A stretch of DNA of 64,000 nt from Bacteroidia bacterium (lineage in GTDB: Bacteria > Bacteroidota > Bacteroidia > B-17B0 > Aurantibacillaceae): assembly GCA_016787895.1 (NCBI GenBank), contig JAEUTN010000022.1, forward strand, positions 124,001 to 188,000, in the 5' to 3' direction. The position numbers were made by a program, and so were the translations under genes. The notes beneath the pieces are model-generated. The model ran no database searches. It saw nothing but the letters and a program-made list of their open reading frames with translations, and was not told the DNA's origin. This document shows, piece after piece, positions 25,624 to 34,602 of this stretch; within the stretch, counting starts at the first letter, position 1, and each line of letters opens with the position of its first letter.

Positions 25624-26883
25624 TTGGATAAGACAGCTCTTCTTAAGCAGTTCGGTTTTTTACCAAACATCCTGGTATTCTTCTTCGGATTTAATTCCTA
25701 TGGCCAAACTACGGTTGATAGTTCCTATTCAAGTACGGATGACCTTAATAAAGCCACGCCACAAAAAAAAGAATGGAATTTCTTCAACACAAGGTACACC
25801 ACTATACGGCTAGGCGGCGGATTTCTTTACGATGCCGTTACCCACATTCAGGATGAAACCAGCAAGGAGCAAGTTGACTGTGAACCAGCCCACAAAACGC
25901 GCGATGCAAGGATTACAGTGAACGGGAACCTTAAAACACGCAGGGAGTTCTCTTGGAGGTTTGGATATATGTACGATGGTGTGAGCGACAAGTGGTTTGT
26001 GCGGGAATCAGGTTTAATGATAGGATTGCCGGAGTTGTCGGGAAAAATCTTTATCGGCAGAACCAAAGAAAGCTTTTCGATGAACAAAGTTATGGTAGGT
26101 TATGCAGGCTGGACCATGGAGAGACAAGTGGGAATTGATGTAATCCCCATCCTTGCTGACGGTATTAAATATCTGGCTTACTATCCAAAACAAAAATTAT
26201 TTTTGAATTTGGGAGTGTTTTCAGACTACACTTCGAAAAAACAATCCTTTTCTACTTATCGCTGGCAGGCGGTAATGCGCTTTGGAGGTCTTCCCATTTA
26301 TTCAGAGGATCAAAAAAAAGTGATGCACGTGGCTGTTAATCTTCGCTACGGTCAACCGGAAGATGGAGAAATACGACTGCGTTCCCGCCCTGAATCAAAC
26401 CCTAGTCCCTATTTTATGGATACGGGTTTGTTTCCGTCCAATCAATCATTTCATTATGGTTTGGAAGCCTATTACAGCTCAGGAACCTGGATGATGGGTG
26501 GGGAATATTCGTTACATCAATTTGCATCTCATGACAGTGGAAATCCGCTGTTTCATGGTGGAGAGTGGATGATCAGTCATATTTTTACTGGTGAGTCGAG
26601 AACTTACAACCCCGGCACAGCCATTTATGGTTTTGTGCCTGTAAAAAGATCGGTCTTCAAAGGAGGTACCGGTGCCATTGAATTGGTTGTAAGAATCACC
26701 AACCAGGACCTCAATAGTGGAAAAATAACCGGCGGCAATTTCTGGCGATTTACCCCAACGCTGAATTGGTACCTGTCTACAAACATCAGATTGGAATTGG
26801 TTTACGGTTACGCTGCCCTTCAGCGATTCGGAAAAACAGGGTACACCCAATTTTTTCAGAGCCGTTTACAATTCACGCTTTAA
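25624..26883 (+). CDS. Second porin-like outer-membrane protein (TTG start)
   Basis: 419-residue barrel protein. The only plausible start is TTG at 25624: an in-frame stop lies at 25591 and no ATG or GTG occurs between. The resulting N-terminus has a hydrophobic signal region ending about FGFNSYGQ. The mature protein has strands such as FSWRFGYMYDGVSDKWFVRESG, FHYGLEAYYSSGTWMMGGEYS, and a C-terminal FFQSRLQFTL. The SGKIFIGRTKESFSMNKVM segment resembles phosphate-selective porins (OprO/P type). It follows the first porin by 59 bp. The two are not near-identical, so they may serve different substrates. The rare start could lower expression relative to neighbours. Confidence 0.75.
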   Translation: MDKTALLKQFGFLPNILVFFFGFNSYGQTTVDSSYSSTDDLNKATPQKKEWNFFNTRYTTIRLGGGFLYDAVTHIQDETSKEQVDCEPAHKTRDARITVNGNLKTRREFSWRFGYMYDGVSDKWFVRESGLMIGLPELSGKIFIGRTKESFSMNKVMVGYAGWTMERQVGIDVIPILADGIKYLAYYPKQKLFLNLGVFSDYTSKKQSFSTYRWQAVMRFGGLPIYSEDQKKVMHVAVNLRYGQPEDGEIRLRSRPESNPSPYFMDTGLFPSNQSFHYGLEAYYSSGTWMMGGEYSLHQFASHDSGNPLFHGGEWMISHIFTGESRTYNPGTAIYGFVPVKRSVFKGGTGAIELVVRITNQDLNSGKITGGNFWRFTPTLNWYLSTNIRLELVYGYAALQRFGKTGYTQFFQSRLQFTL

Positions 26884-26909
26884 TTTGTTTAAGCTGATTA
26901 TCATTTAGG

Positions 26910-28295
26910 ATGAAAAAGACAAAGTACATCTCAAGCAAACCACTTCGATCCGTAGTGGTTTTCCTGTTGTGCATTCTTGTCGCTATGATTCTTCAAGCAC
27001 TTTTTTCTAATCCTGGTTTTAGTGATTCACAACACTATGTTTTGTTTTTGCTGTTTTTTTCCATAGCCCTCTGGTTCACAGAAGTTATCCCTCCATTTGC
27101 TGTTGGCTTGCTCATTATGTCGTTTTTGGTGTTCGCGCTAGGCAATCCCTATTTTAATTCAGCACCTGAAAACATTGAGCGCTACGTAACCACCTTTTCC
27201 AGCAGTATCATCTGGCTGATGCTGGGTGGTTTTTTTCTTGCTGTAGCCATGACCAAAACCAAACTGGACGAAGCTTTGTTTCGATTTACGATTCAACTAT
27301 CCGGCACCAAACCCCGGAATCTGTTAATTGGCCTGATGGGAACCACGATGGTGGCTTCCATGCTCATGTCGAACACAGCCACCACTGCCATGATTATTGC
27401 CGCCGTAACACCATTGCTGCTAAAACTCGGGAAAGAGGCCGGTTTAACGAAAGCCTTGCTGCTTGGGGTGCCTATTGCGGCAACCCTTGGTGGTATGGGC
27501 ACCATCATTGGTACACCACCTAACGCCATTGCTGCCGGAGCACTTGAGCACGCCGGTATACGGATGAATTTTTTATCCTGGCTGGCGTATGGCATGCCGC
27601 TTGCTGTGGTTTTAACCGCTATCGCCTGCTTGGTTTTGATTGTGATTTTTGTGAAAAACAATCAGCCTTTGGATTTGGACTTTATTAAAACAAATGATGA
27701 ACCTTTGATTCCAGAACTTAAACTGCATCGCCGGATAGTACTTACAGTAATTGTAATCACCATTCTGCTTTGGCTCATGGGCTCTCTTTTTGATATTACA
27801 GTGGCCTCGGTATCCGCTTTTCCAATTGTAGTTCTTACGTTAACCAGAATACTGAAAGGTGATGATATTCGAGCATTGCCCTGGGACACCCTGTTGCTGG
27901 TGGCGGGGGGCTTATCCCTGGGGATAGCTTTGCAACAAACAGGTTTGCTCGAGATTTACGCGGACAAAATTGGTCGGCTGAACATTGGTTCCAAAGGATT
28001 TCTTTTTCTGTTTGCTTTCCTCACCATGGTACTTTCCAACATCATGAGCAACACCGCCGCGAGTACGGTTTTAATTCCTTTGGGTATGGCCATCTTACCG
28101 GAAATGAAAACTGAGATCGCCATGATAGTAGGGCTTTGTGCATCAACGGCCTTGTTTTTACCGGTATCTACACCCCCCAACGCCATTGCTTACAGTACAG
28201 GCTTAATCGAACAAAAAGATTTTCGTTTGGGTGGAGCGCTGATAGGGATACTTGGGCCGCTGCTGGTGATACTTTGGGTGTTATTTATTTCATAA
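26910..28295 (+). CDS. DASS/SLC13 family carboxylate:cation symporter
   Basis: 461-residue inner-membrane transporter. Both SNT carboxylate-binding motifs typical of the DASS (SLC13/INDY) family are present: SNTATTAMIIAAVTPLL and SNTAASTVLIPLGMAI. GTIIGTPPNAIA and LPVSTPPNAIAYSTG are the other paired pore signatures. It would import succinate, fumarate, malate or a related acid with sodium. It is the second, structurally unrelated dicarboxylate transporter in the cluster, after the Dcu protein. Together they would cover both exchange and net uptake of products of the asparaginase-aspartase reaction. Spacing to the porin is 26 bp. A sulfate-transporting relative cannot be excluded. Confidence 0.9.
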   Translation: MKKTKYISSKPLRSVVVFLLCILVAMILQALFSNPGFSDSQHYVLFLLFFSIALWFTEVIPPFAVGLLIMSFLVFALGNPYFNSAPENIERYVTTFSSSIIWLMLGGFFLAVAMTKTKLDEALFRFTIQLSGTKPRNLLIGLMGTTMVASMLMSNTATTAMIIAAVTPLLLKLGKEAGLTKALLLGVPIAATLGGMGTIIGTPPNAIAAGALEHAGIRMNFLSWLAYGMPLAVVLTAIACLVLIVIFVKNNQPLDLDFIKTNDEPLIPELKLHRRIVLTVIVITILLWLMGSLFDITVASVSAFPIVVLTLTRILKGDDIRALPWDTLLLVAGGLSLGIALQQTGLLEIYADKIGRLNIGSKGFLFLFAFLTMVLSNIMSNTAASTVLIPLGMAILPEMKTEIAMIVGLCASTALFLPVSTPPNAIAYSTGLIEQKDFRLGGALIGILGPLLVILWVLFIS

Positions 28296-28311
28296 TACAG
28301 TATATTCGCTT

Positions 28312-29046
28312 ATGCGTTTTCAACGGGTTTCTTTCATACTTGCACTTTGTATATTGCTGAACATGGGAGTGAAATCCCAGGTCATCATTTCACTCATTTT
28401 TGGAGAAGCACTGAACTCCCCCCGCGTTGAATTTGGTCTCGACGGAGGTTTAACCCTCTCCCAAATGCCCGGATTAAGCCCTTCCTCCAGACTGAACACT
28501 TTTAATCTTGGGTTTTATTTTGATTTTAAATTCAAAAACATGGCCTGGATGATTAACACCGGCGTGCTGGTTAAATCAACCGTTGGGGCTGAATCCATTC
28601 CTGTATACCCGGTTGAAAACAGCAATATCAATACCGTATTTAAGGATGGACAGGTGACGCGAAAGCTGAGTTATTTTTATGTGCCTGTGTTTTTGAAACA
28701 CAAGTTCAAATCGAACTTTTTCGTGAAGGGAGGAATTCAACTTGGCCTGATGCACAAAGCCTACGATGAGTTCAGCACTTCCATTGATGAGGACGAGGAT
28801 CTGCAATTCAGCAACAAAATCATTGACAATTACAAACGTTTGGATGCAGGAGTAACGGCGGGCATAGGCTACCGCTTAATGGGAGGAAACGGCATGAACC
28901 TGGGAATACAGTATTATGAAGGATTGATGAACATTACAAAAGACGGGCAGGGAACCTTTCACCGCAACAGAGCGCTATATATTAATGTAGGTATCCCCAT
29001 AGGCGCTGCTAAGAAAAAAGAGAAGTTGCAGGAAGCCAAAGATTAA
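28312..29046 (+). CDS. Outer-membrane beta-barrel protein, PorT-like
   Basis: 244-residue exported protein with signal peptide MRFQRVSFILALCILLNMGVKSQ. The mature region has the pattern of small Bacteroidota barrels: VEFGLDGGLTLSQM, LNLGFYFDFKF-type strands, LSYFYVPVFLKHKF, FFVKGGIQLGLM, and RALYINVGIPIG. The segment YVPVFLKH followed by KGGIQLG is the usual PorT/outer-membrane-beta-barrel (OMP_b-brl) signature. It lies 16 bp after the DASS gene and is likely the last gene of the transport operon; a 156-bp gap follows. Function unknown. Confidence 0.72.
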   Translation: MRFQRVSFILALCILLNMGVKSQVIISLIFGEALNSPRVEFGLDGGLTLSQMPGLSPSSRLNTFNLGFYFDFKFKNMAWMINTGVLVKSTVGAESIPVYPVENSNINTVFKDGQVTRKLSYFYVPVFLKHKFKSNFFVKGGIQLGLMHKAYDEFSTSIDEDEDLQFSNKIIDNYKRLDAGVTAGIGYRLMGGNGMNLGIQYYEGLMNITKDGQGTFHRNRALYINVGIPIGAAKKKEKLQEAKD

Positions 29047-29202
29047 TGGTTGTTATTTCATGTTCAAATGCGTAAGTCTCAAAACATAAACTCAAAAACA
29101 AAGAAACTTTGTAAAACCACCCGGCGTATTAATTTTGTATCAAGGAATGAATCAAATTTGTCCATAAATATTAATTCAATTCTCCTAAATCCAAACAGTC
29201 AT

Positions 29203-30351
29203 ATGAAAAAAAGAGCTTTAAATTGCGCGGCTTACCTTATAGGGTTTTTGATTTTTTTAACCGGTCTTTCATTTCAAACCAAAGCCCAGGTATACACCAA
29301 TAAAGAGGTAGGCAAAAAAAACGCGGAGCTTATCGACAGTTTAAAAACCGCGGAGTACCCCTATGTGTTACCAATATGGGGGGCCAAAGCCACTAAAAAA
29401 GGTTTTAATCTGCCGTATTCAGCCGGCCTCAGCATGCAATACCTTTGGCAGGAGTCGGAATTGGTGATTGAAAATCTGAAAGTAGGATTTAACAACAACG
29501 AACCTTACGACCTGAAAGAAGTGGTGCGCTTCAACAGCGCCGTTTCAAAAGCCCAGGGCCTGAACCTTCGTCCCGACTTCTGGCTCTTTCCTTTTCTGAA
29601 CATGTATGGCATTTTATCCCTGGCTCAACCCAACACGCTGGTGGATTACAGCATTTATCTGCCGGATACTTCAGGCAACTACAACGAGGTCATCCGTTTA
29701 AACTCTGAGGCGAATTTTAAAGCCACTACTTTTGGTTTTGGTATTACCCCTACCTTTGGTGTGGCTGGAGCCTGGGTGGCTCTTGACATGAATTTCACCT
29801 GGAGCGATATACCCGAACTCAACAAACCTGCATTTGCTTTTATTTTTGGACCCAGAGTTGGAAAATCGTTCAAGTTTAAAAACAAACCCAACAGCAACAT
29901 TGCCTTTTGGGTAGGTGGTTTCCGTCTCAAACTGAATACCGGCACCGAAGGTTCTTTGGCATTTAATGAACTGTTTGACACCAGCGGATTACAAGCCGAT
30001 GTGGATGCGGGTCAGGTAAAAGTTGAAGAAGCCTACATAGGTGTTGAAACCTGGTGGAATGAACTCAGCGCACTGGAACAAAAAAACCCGGTGAACATCG
30101 CTAAATATGAAGCCGCCAACCGCGCGATAGAAAGCGCCGGAGGTTTGCTGAATGGCCTGGATGCCGCGTTAAACGATGAAAAGGAGGCAACCATTCAATA
30201 CTCCCTCGACAAACGCCCTAAAGACATGTGGAATTTTGTTGTTGGAACCCAATACCAATTCAACAAACACTGGATGTTGCGCTTTGAGTATGGTTTTTTG
30301 GGAACCAGAACCCAAATTATCACAGGTTTACAGTACCGGTTCGGCATATAA
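29203..30351 (+). CDS. Exported outer-membrane protein, unknown family
   Basis: 382-residue exported protein. The ATG at 29203 gives signal peptide MKKRALNCAAYLIGFLIFLTGLSFQTKAQ; the frame upstream to 29050 is uninformative. The mature part has many barrel strands (YSAGLSMQYLWQESELVIENL, ATTFGFGITPTFGVAGAWVALDMNF, FAFIFGPRVGKSF, IAFWVGGFRLKL). A helical insert follows (about residues 270-330: VEEAYIGVETWWNELSALEQ, IESAGGLLNGLDAAL). The C-terminus is MLRFEYGFLGTRTQIITGLQYRFGI. The helical insert is unusual for a small barrel and could be a periplasmic plug. It is followed 12 bp later by a POTRA-less Omp85 gene. Confidence 0.7.
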   Translation: MKKRALNCAAYLIGFLIFLTGLSFQTKAQVYTNKEVGKKNAELIDSLKTAEYPYVLPIWGAKATKKGFNLPYSAGLSMQYLWQESELVIENLKVGFNNNEPYDLKEVVRFNSAVSKAQGLNLRPDFWLFPFLNMYGILSLAQPNTLVDYSIYLPDTSGNYNEVIRLNSEANFKATTFGFGITPTFGVAGAWVALDMNFTWSDIPELNKPAFAFIFGPRVGKSFKFKNKPNSNIAFWVGGFRLKLNTGTEGSLAFNELFDTSGLQADVDAGQVKVEEAYIGVETWWNELSALEQKNPVNIAKYEAANRAIESAGGLLNGLDAALNDEKEATIQYSLDKRPKDMWNFVVGTQYQFNKHWMLRFEYGFLGTRTQIITGLQYRFGI

Positions 30352-30363
30352 GTCCGGTTGATA

Positions 30364-31542
30364 ATGATGTTGAGCATCGAAAAGAAAGTCTTACTCGTAC
30401 TTTATTTCATGCTTTGTTTCACTTTTCAAAATCACGCACAGGATACTGCACAATACGACCTCATTGATCTTGGTCTGAAAATCTTTAAGAAAGAGGCACC
30501 CCGTGCCAAAGATGCAAAATCAAAAAAAGTCAGATTTTCTATTATGCCGGCATCAAACTCGAGCGGAAAGGTCAGTGTATCGGCCATTAACTTTGCTTTT
30601 TACCTGGCTGACCCTGACAGTACCAATATTTCTACCATTTATTTTTATCCCTATACAAATTTTAACGGGCGCTATTCGTTTGTTGTTAATTCTAACGTTT
30701 GGTCCTTCAAAAACAAATACAACCTTGTTTCTGATCTAAGAATCTCTGCAATAGAGATTGAGGATCATGGGCTTGGTTCTGATAACGATATCAATTCCTA
30801 CGCGCTTCTAGAGTACAAATCGTTTAGAGCCCGGTTATTAATGAACCGGCTCATAGTTCGTTACCTTTATTTTGGACTTGGGTATTATCTCGATTATTAC
30901 GACAAGATTCAAGGAACTCCACAAGGTGATTTCAGCAGTGATTTTGAAACTTATCCATATGGTACACAACAATCTCATACTTCATCCGGTCTTGTGATGA
31001 ATATTCTGCGTGATAACCGCAAAAACAGCATTAATCCCGACAATGGTTTTTATACGAATTTCTCTTATCAATTTTACCACCCCGTCTTGGGCAGCACATA
31101 CCGTTGGAGTGGCTTTTTGGCTGACGCACGCAAATACATACGATTGAGTGAAAAAAAAAGGCATCTTTTGGCACTGCATTTTTTATATTGGGGAACATTT
31201 GGTGAATCGCCTTACCTCGATTTGCCCGCAACTTTTACCGATCGTGAAGCCAGAATGGGCCGTGGCTATTATTATGCAAGATACCGCGGTGGACAATTAT
31301 TATACGGAGAAACCGAATATCGTTTTAACCTTTCCAGAAACGGATTCTGGGGCGGTGTGCTTTTTGCAAATCTGCAGTCATACACCAAAGGTTCCAATAC
31401 AAATTTTATGGGGTTCGATCCCAGTGTAGGTTTTGGTTTCCGTTTAAAATTCAACAAACAATCTAACGCTAACCTTACCGTAGATTTTGGTTTCGGTAAA
31501 GATTCTTTTAACTGGCATTTAAATATTGGTGAATTCTTTTAG
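30364..31542 (+). CDS. POTRA-less Omp85-type outer-membrane protein
   Basis: 392-residue exported protein with signal peptide ending about residue 26 (FQNHAQ). The ATG at 30364 (or the adjacent one at 30367) is preferred to a TTG at 30358. The C-terminal half carries the surface-antigen (Bac_surface_Ag) pattern: a MGRGYYYARYRGGQLLYGE segment resembling the conserved loop-6 RG motif, then YRFNLSRNGFWGGVLFANL and a C-terminal strand ending in Phe. No POTRA domains precede the barrel; only about 60 residues separate the signal peptide from the first strands. It resembles the gene at 47368. Likely a 16-stranded barrel of unknown substrate. Confidence 0.72.
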   Translation: MMLSIEKKVLLVLYFMLCFTFQNHAQDTAQYDLIDLGLKIFKKEAPRAKDAKSKKVRFSIMPASNSSGKVSVSAINFAFYLADPDSTNISTIYFYPYTNFNGRYSFVVNSNVWSFKNKYNLVSDLRISAIEIEDHGLGSDNDINSYALLEYKSFRARLLMNRLIVRYLYFGLGYYLDYYDKIQGTPQGDFSSDFETYPYGTQQSHTSSGLVMNILRDNRKNSINPDNGFYTNFSYQFYHPVLGSTYRWSGFLADARKYIRLSEKKRHLLALHFLYWGTFGESPYLDLPATFTDREARMGRGYYYARYRGGQLLYGETEYRFNLSRNGFWGGVLFANLQSYTKGSNTNFMGFDPSVGFGFRLKFNKQSNANLTVDFGFGKDSFNWHLNIGEFF

Positions 31543-31660
31543 TGCCTAATACATTCACCTCTGGTCAAACCGTTCCTCGGCCAGCTTAAAAAGATAATTC
31601 TTTGGACTTCGTAAGCTAATTTATTCCCGATACTGAATTATATCTTATTTTTACCGTCTT

Positions 31661-32329
31661 ATGCCTACCAGGCTTTACAAACTAACTCTCTATTCAACAA
31701 TGTGTTGCCTATTTATTTTATGCCGACAAACACTTAACCTTTTTGCTATAGTGCTATTGTTTTTTGTAACTTCCCTTAGCGTTTTCTCACAAACGAATTC
31801 CAAAAGCATTATGCTTAAAAAAGGAAACAAAAGCATAAATCTTAATAAGTACAACGAATTCAGTATTATTTACCACAAAACCAGCAGGGGTCTGGATAGT
31901 GTGAGCACCGAGGTATACGGCAAAGAACTCCGTGCCCGAAAAGACACCCTTTACATTAAACCCACCGACATTACAACGTTTCGCCTGATGGACACCCTGA
32001 GGCCCTATAATGAATCGCGCTATTATCCAAGCACCTCTACCACCTGGCTCAAAATTGCCGTGCGGGAAGTGGAATACATCAAGGCCAAAAAACAACCTCT
32101 GAACAAAATCAGCAGCACCATCTTGTCAGTTTCCTACGTTACCTTGCTTTGCAGTCCCTTTATTGCAATGAGTCAGGACCCTCAGGTATCGAATTTTGGC
32201 GTGGGTTTGTTTTTGGTTTCGGTACCGGTACTTGCAGTGAGTTTTACCACCAATGTCATTTGGGGGAAAAAGAAATACCGTATGGATCCCAAACGCACGC
32301 ACCGCGATGTTTGGGAATTGTCACGTTAA
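31661..32329 (+). CDS. Hypothetical membrane protein
   Basis: 222-residue protein. A hydrophobic leader (about residues 15-45, LNLFAIVLLFFVTSLSVFSQ) may be a long signal peptide or an anchor. The central part is hydrophilic and beta-rich (INLNKYNEFSIIYHKTSRGLDSVST; LYIKPTDITTF). Two hydrophobic helices lie at about 150-200 (ISSTILSVSYVTLLCSPFIAM; FGVGLFLVSVPVLAVSFTT), and a basic C-terminus follows. This combination suggests an envelope protein with a periplasmic domain and a membrane hairpin. No family is recognised. It lies between an Omp85-like gene and a DUF2490 gene, with no operon evidence beyond orientation. Confidence 0.6.
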   Translation: MPTRLYKLTLYSTMCCLFILCRQTLNLFAIVLLFFVTSLSVFSQTNSKSIMLKKGNKSINLNKYNEFSIIYHKTSRGLDSVSTEVYGKELRARKDTLYIKPTDITTFRLMDTLRPYNESRYYPSTSTTWLKIAVREVEYIKAKKQPLNKISSTILSVSYVTLLCSPFIAMSQDPQVSNFGVGLFLVSVPVLAVSFTTNVIWGKKKYRMDPKRTHRDVWELSR

Positions 32330-32383
32330 ATCAAACACCCTACAATACCGGCATTTGAATTATTCCCTTACTTTTGAAACAAG

Positions 32384-33175
32384 ATGCTGCAAGGTGCGAC
32401 CATACAACTACTTAAACACCTCAGGCTTTTTTTAGTCCTTTTTTGTGGACTTGGTGCTCATCTCTCCACGGCGCAAAACACGTTTTACAAACAATTCTGG
32501 AACGAATTTCAATTCACACATCCGGTAGGTCAGGCCTTTGCCCTTGAGCTGGACCTTGGGAGTTCGTTCAGCAATACCCCCGACGAACGCAGCCGACTGA
32601 CCAAATTCACCCAGTTTGCCGGCATGACCCAGCTGCATTATTTTTTATCGGCAAAGTGGAAATTGTCGCTGATTGCTGCCTATTTCACCAACAGTTATGT
32701 TCCTGAAATCGGACAAAGGGAGTATCCTGAGTTTCGTTTCTCGGGGCAGGGTATTTATTATTTTAATAAAATCAAAAACATCACAGCCACACGCACCCGT
32801 ATTGATTACAGGATCATTGAAAACACCAGTGGTACATTTGAGGATGTTTGGCGTTACCGGCAGATGTTTAAATTTACCAAACCCCTTAACAGCAACTACA
32901 TTCGTGCAGGAACATTTTTTGCTTTTGTTTCAGAGGAAGTGTTTTTCAAAACACCGGCTGATGTAACAGGTCCAGATGTGTTTGACAGAAACATGCTCAC
33001 CATCGGCCTTGGTTACTCAGTTACCGACGACCTTCAAATAGACATTGATTTAACGAACGAATTTGTACCAAGATCCGGAGGCAACACCATCAACAACGCG
33101 GTGCAATTTAACCTCAATCTCAACAATCCGTTTGGTTATATCGAACGCATCTTTCATCCGGCGACAAAACCTTAG
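32384..33175 (+). CDS. DUF2490 family outer-membrane protein
   Basis: 263-residue exported protein with signal peptide ending about LSTAQ (residue 31). DUF2490-type landmarks are FWNEFQFTHPVGQAFALELDLG near the start, LHYFLSAKWKLSLIAAYFTN, and ATRTRIDYRIIEN followed by VWRYRQMFKF. The R-x-R-x-D-Y strand is the most conserved part of the family. It is predicted to be an outer-membrane barrel of unknown role. An exact TACTTTTG element lies only 8 bp upstream of the ATG, which would make a very short leader. It is convergent with the secreted protein gene at 33193. Confidence 0.78.
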   Translation: MLQGATIQLLKHLRLFLVLFCGLGAHLSTAQNTFYKQFWNEFQFTHPVGQAFALELDLGSSFSNTPDERSRLTKFTQFAGMTQLHYFLSAKWKLSLIAAYFTNSYVPEIGQREYPEFRFSGQGIYYFNKIKNITATRTRIDYRIIENTSGTFEDVWRYRQMFKFTKPLNSNYIRAGTFFAFVSEEVFFKTPADVTGPDVFDRNMLTIGLGYSVTDDLQIDIDLTNEFVPRSGGNTINNAVQFNLNLNNPFGYIERIFHPATKP

Positions 33176-33192
33176 ACCCTGAATGAATTGGT

Positions 33193-33684
33193 TTATTTGG
33201 ATTCCAAACACTCCATTTGCTCCCGAATCACAGCCTTGTGCATCACAAACACATAATGCCTGGGTCCTTTCTCATCTTCCACATCCAAATTAACCCAAAC
33301 AATATCGTGCTCCTTAAATTCATTCAGCTGTTTTTTGGGCAATAAAAACATCAAAGCCAGAGTAGAATCTGTGCGACGATAGCGGTAATCATAATATTCC
33401 AAGGTATAGGTGGTGCCACTGGATAAATGCACCTCGGCGGGAGATTTGAATTTTTTGTTCTCCGATTTGGGCGGAAAAGGCTCGGGCATAAATTGCAGGA
33501 AATAATTTTCCTTATCGGTAATTATGTTGCCTCTGAGCCTGTTTTTTTCTGTCTGATAAAACACTACAGGTTCCACATAATAATACATGGTTTGATCGGG
33601 AAACACCCTGTTTTTTACATCACATTGGGCTTTGAAAGACCCCTGCACTAAAAAAAATACCAGTAAACAAGTGAAATGTTTCAT
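33193..33684 (-). CDS. Small secreted protein, unknown function
   Basis: 163-residue protein with signal peptide MKHFTCLLVFFLVQGSFKAQ. The mature part is beta-rich with clusters of aromatic residues (TMYYYVEPVVFYQ, YTLEYYDYRYRRT) and two cysteines near the ends (QCD and MECLE) that could form a disulfide. No recognised motif. It is convergent with the DUF2490 gene (17 bp apart) and divergent from the membrane protein at 33766. Confidence 0.62.
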   Translation of the reverse strand: MKHFTCLLVFFLVQGSFKAQCDVKNRVFPDQTMYYYVEPVVFYQTEKNRLRGNIITDKENYFLQFMPEPFPPKSENKKFKSPAEVHLSSGTTYTLEYYDYRYRRTDSTLALMFLLPKKQLNEFKEHDIVWVNLDVEDEKGPRHYVFVMHKAVIREQMECLESK

Positions 33685-33765
33685 TAAACTAAGGTAACAA
33701 AATTATGGTATTGGCAAATGCACATGTTTGTAAAACCTATATTTGTATTATCATAAACATTGTAT

Positions 33766-34533
33766 ATGAACACACTTTACATTATACTGCTATACCTTTT
33801 GCCTTTGATTTTTGTATTGATTCCGCTTTATCTTGGTGAGAGATACGGAAAATACACCCTTCAAAAAAACGAAAAAGTGAAGGAAGGGGCCATAGGCGCA
33901 GTAGTTGGCGCCACCTTTGGTTTGCTTGCCTTTTTATTGGCTTTCACCTTTCAGATTGCCGAATCGAGATACGGTGCACGCAAAGAGCTGCTTTTAAAAG
34001 AATCGGGTGAAATTCGCACAGTGTATCACCTTGCAGGCTTAATACCGGATTCTCTTGGCAAGGAGGCGCGATCACTTGTTAAGGAATACGTCGCCATCCG
34101 GCTCGATGCCTCCAACAACAAAACCAAACCCGAGTTTTTAATAAAACGCTCACAGGAAATTCTGGACCAATGGTGGGCCTATGCCGAACACATTAACCGA
34201 ATGGACCGTAGTTCGGAAGCCTATTCACTGTTTGCTTCCGCGGTGGTAAATGCCAGCGAAACCTTTCATGAACGCAAAACAATTGCCTTACACTACAGAA
34301 TCCCTCCTGCCATTCTTTTTATTCTTGGGGTAATGACGTTTATCTCCATGATTTTACTGGGGTATCAATTAGGCGTAAGCGGAAGGGTAAGTTTTTTCCT
34401 GAATCTGTTTCTCGGACTCACCTTCGCGCTGATCTGCTGGCTGATATTGGTTTTAGACCGGCCCGAACTGGGTGTGGCCAAAATCAATCAGCAACCCTTA
34501 ATTGACCTTCAGATTGAACTTAATTCCAAATAA
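33766..34533 (+). CDS. DUF4239 (bestrophin-like) membrane protein
   Basis: 255-residue membrane protein. The ATG at 33766 is chosen over a TTG two codons earlier. There are two N-terminal hydrophobic segments (LYIILLYLLPLIFVLIPLYL; IGAVVGATFGLLAFLLAFTFQIA), a hydrophilic helical region (about 75-175) with LLLKESGEIRTVYHLAGL, and two C-terminal segments (PPAILFILGVMTFISMILLGY; FFLNLFLGLTFALICWLILVLDRPELG). This order, with RKELLLKES and DRPELG, matches DUF4239 proteins, distant relatives of bestrophin channels. Possible role is anion conductance; unproven. Confidence 0.72.
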   Translation: MNTLYIILLYLLPLIFVLIPLYLGERYGKYTLQKNEKVKEGAIGAVVGATFGLLAFLLAFTFQIAESRYGARKELLLKESGEIRTVYHLAGLIPDSLGKEARSLVKEYVAIRLDASNNKTKPEFLIKRSQEILDQWWAYAEHINRMDRSSEAYSLFASAVVNASETFHERKTIALHYRIPPAILFILGVMTFISMILLGYQLGVSGRVSFFLNLFLGLTFALICWLILVLDRPELGVAKINQQPLIDLQIELNSK

Positions 34534-34602
34534 ATTCCGAATTCGACCCGCATTTGAATGGAGAATTTTGCAAAAGTCAATAAAGCCGGCAATTGAAAGC
34601 GT

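Noticed and set aside
26893..26905. CTGATTATCATTT upstream of the DASS transporter as a Fur or FNR site
   Set aside because: It lacks the second arm of a proper palindrome and lies inside the operon, with no -7 element behind it.
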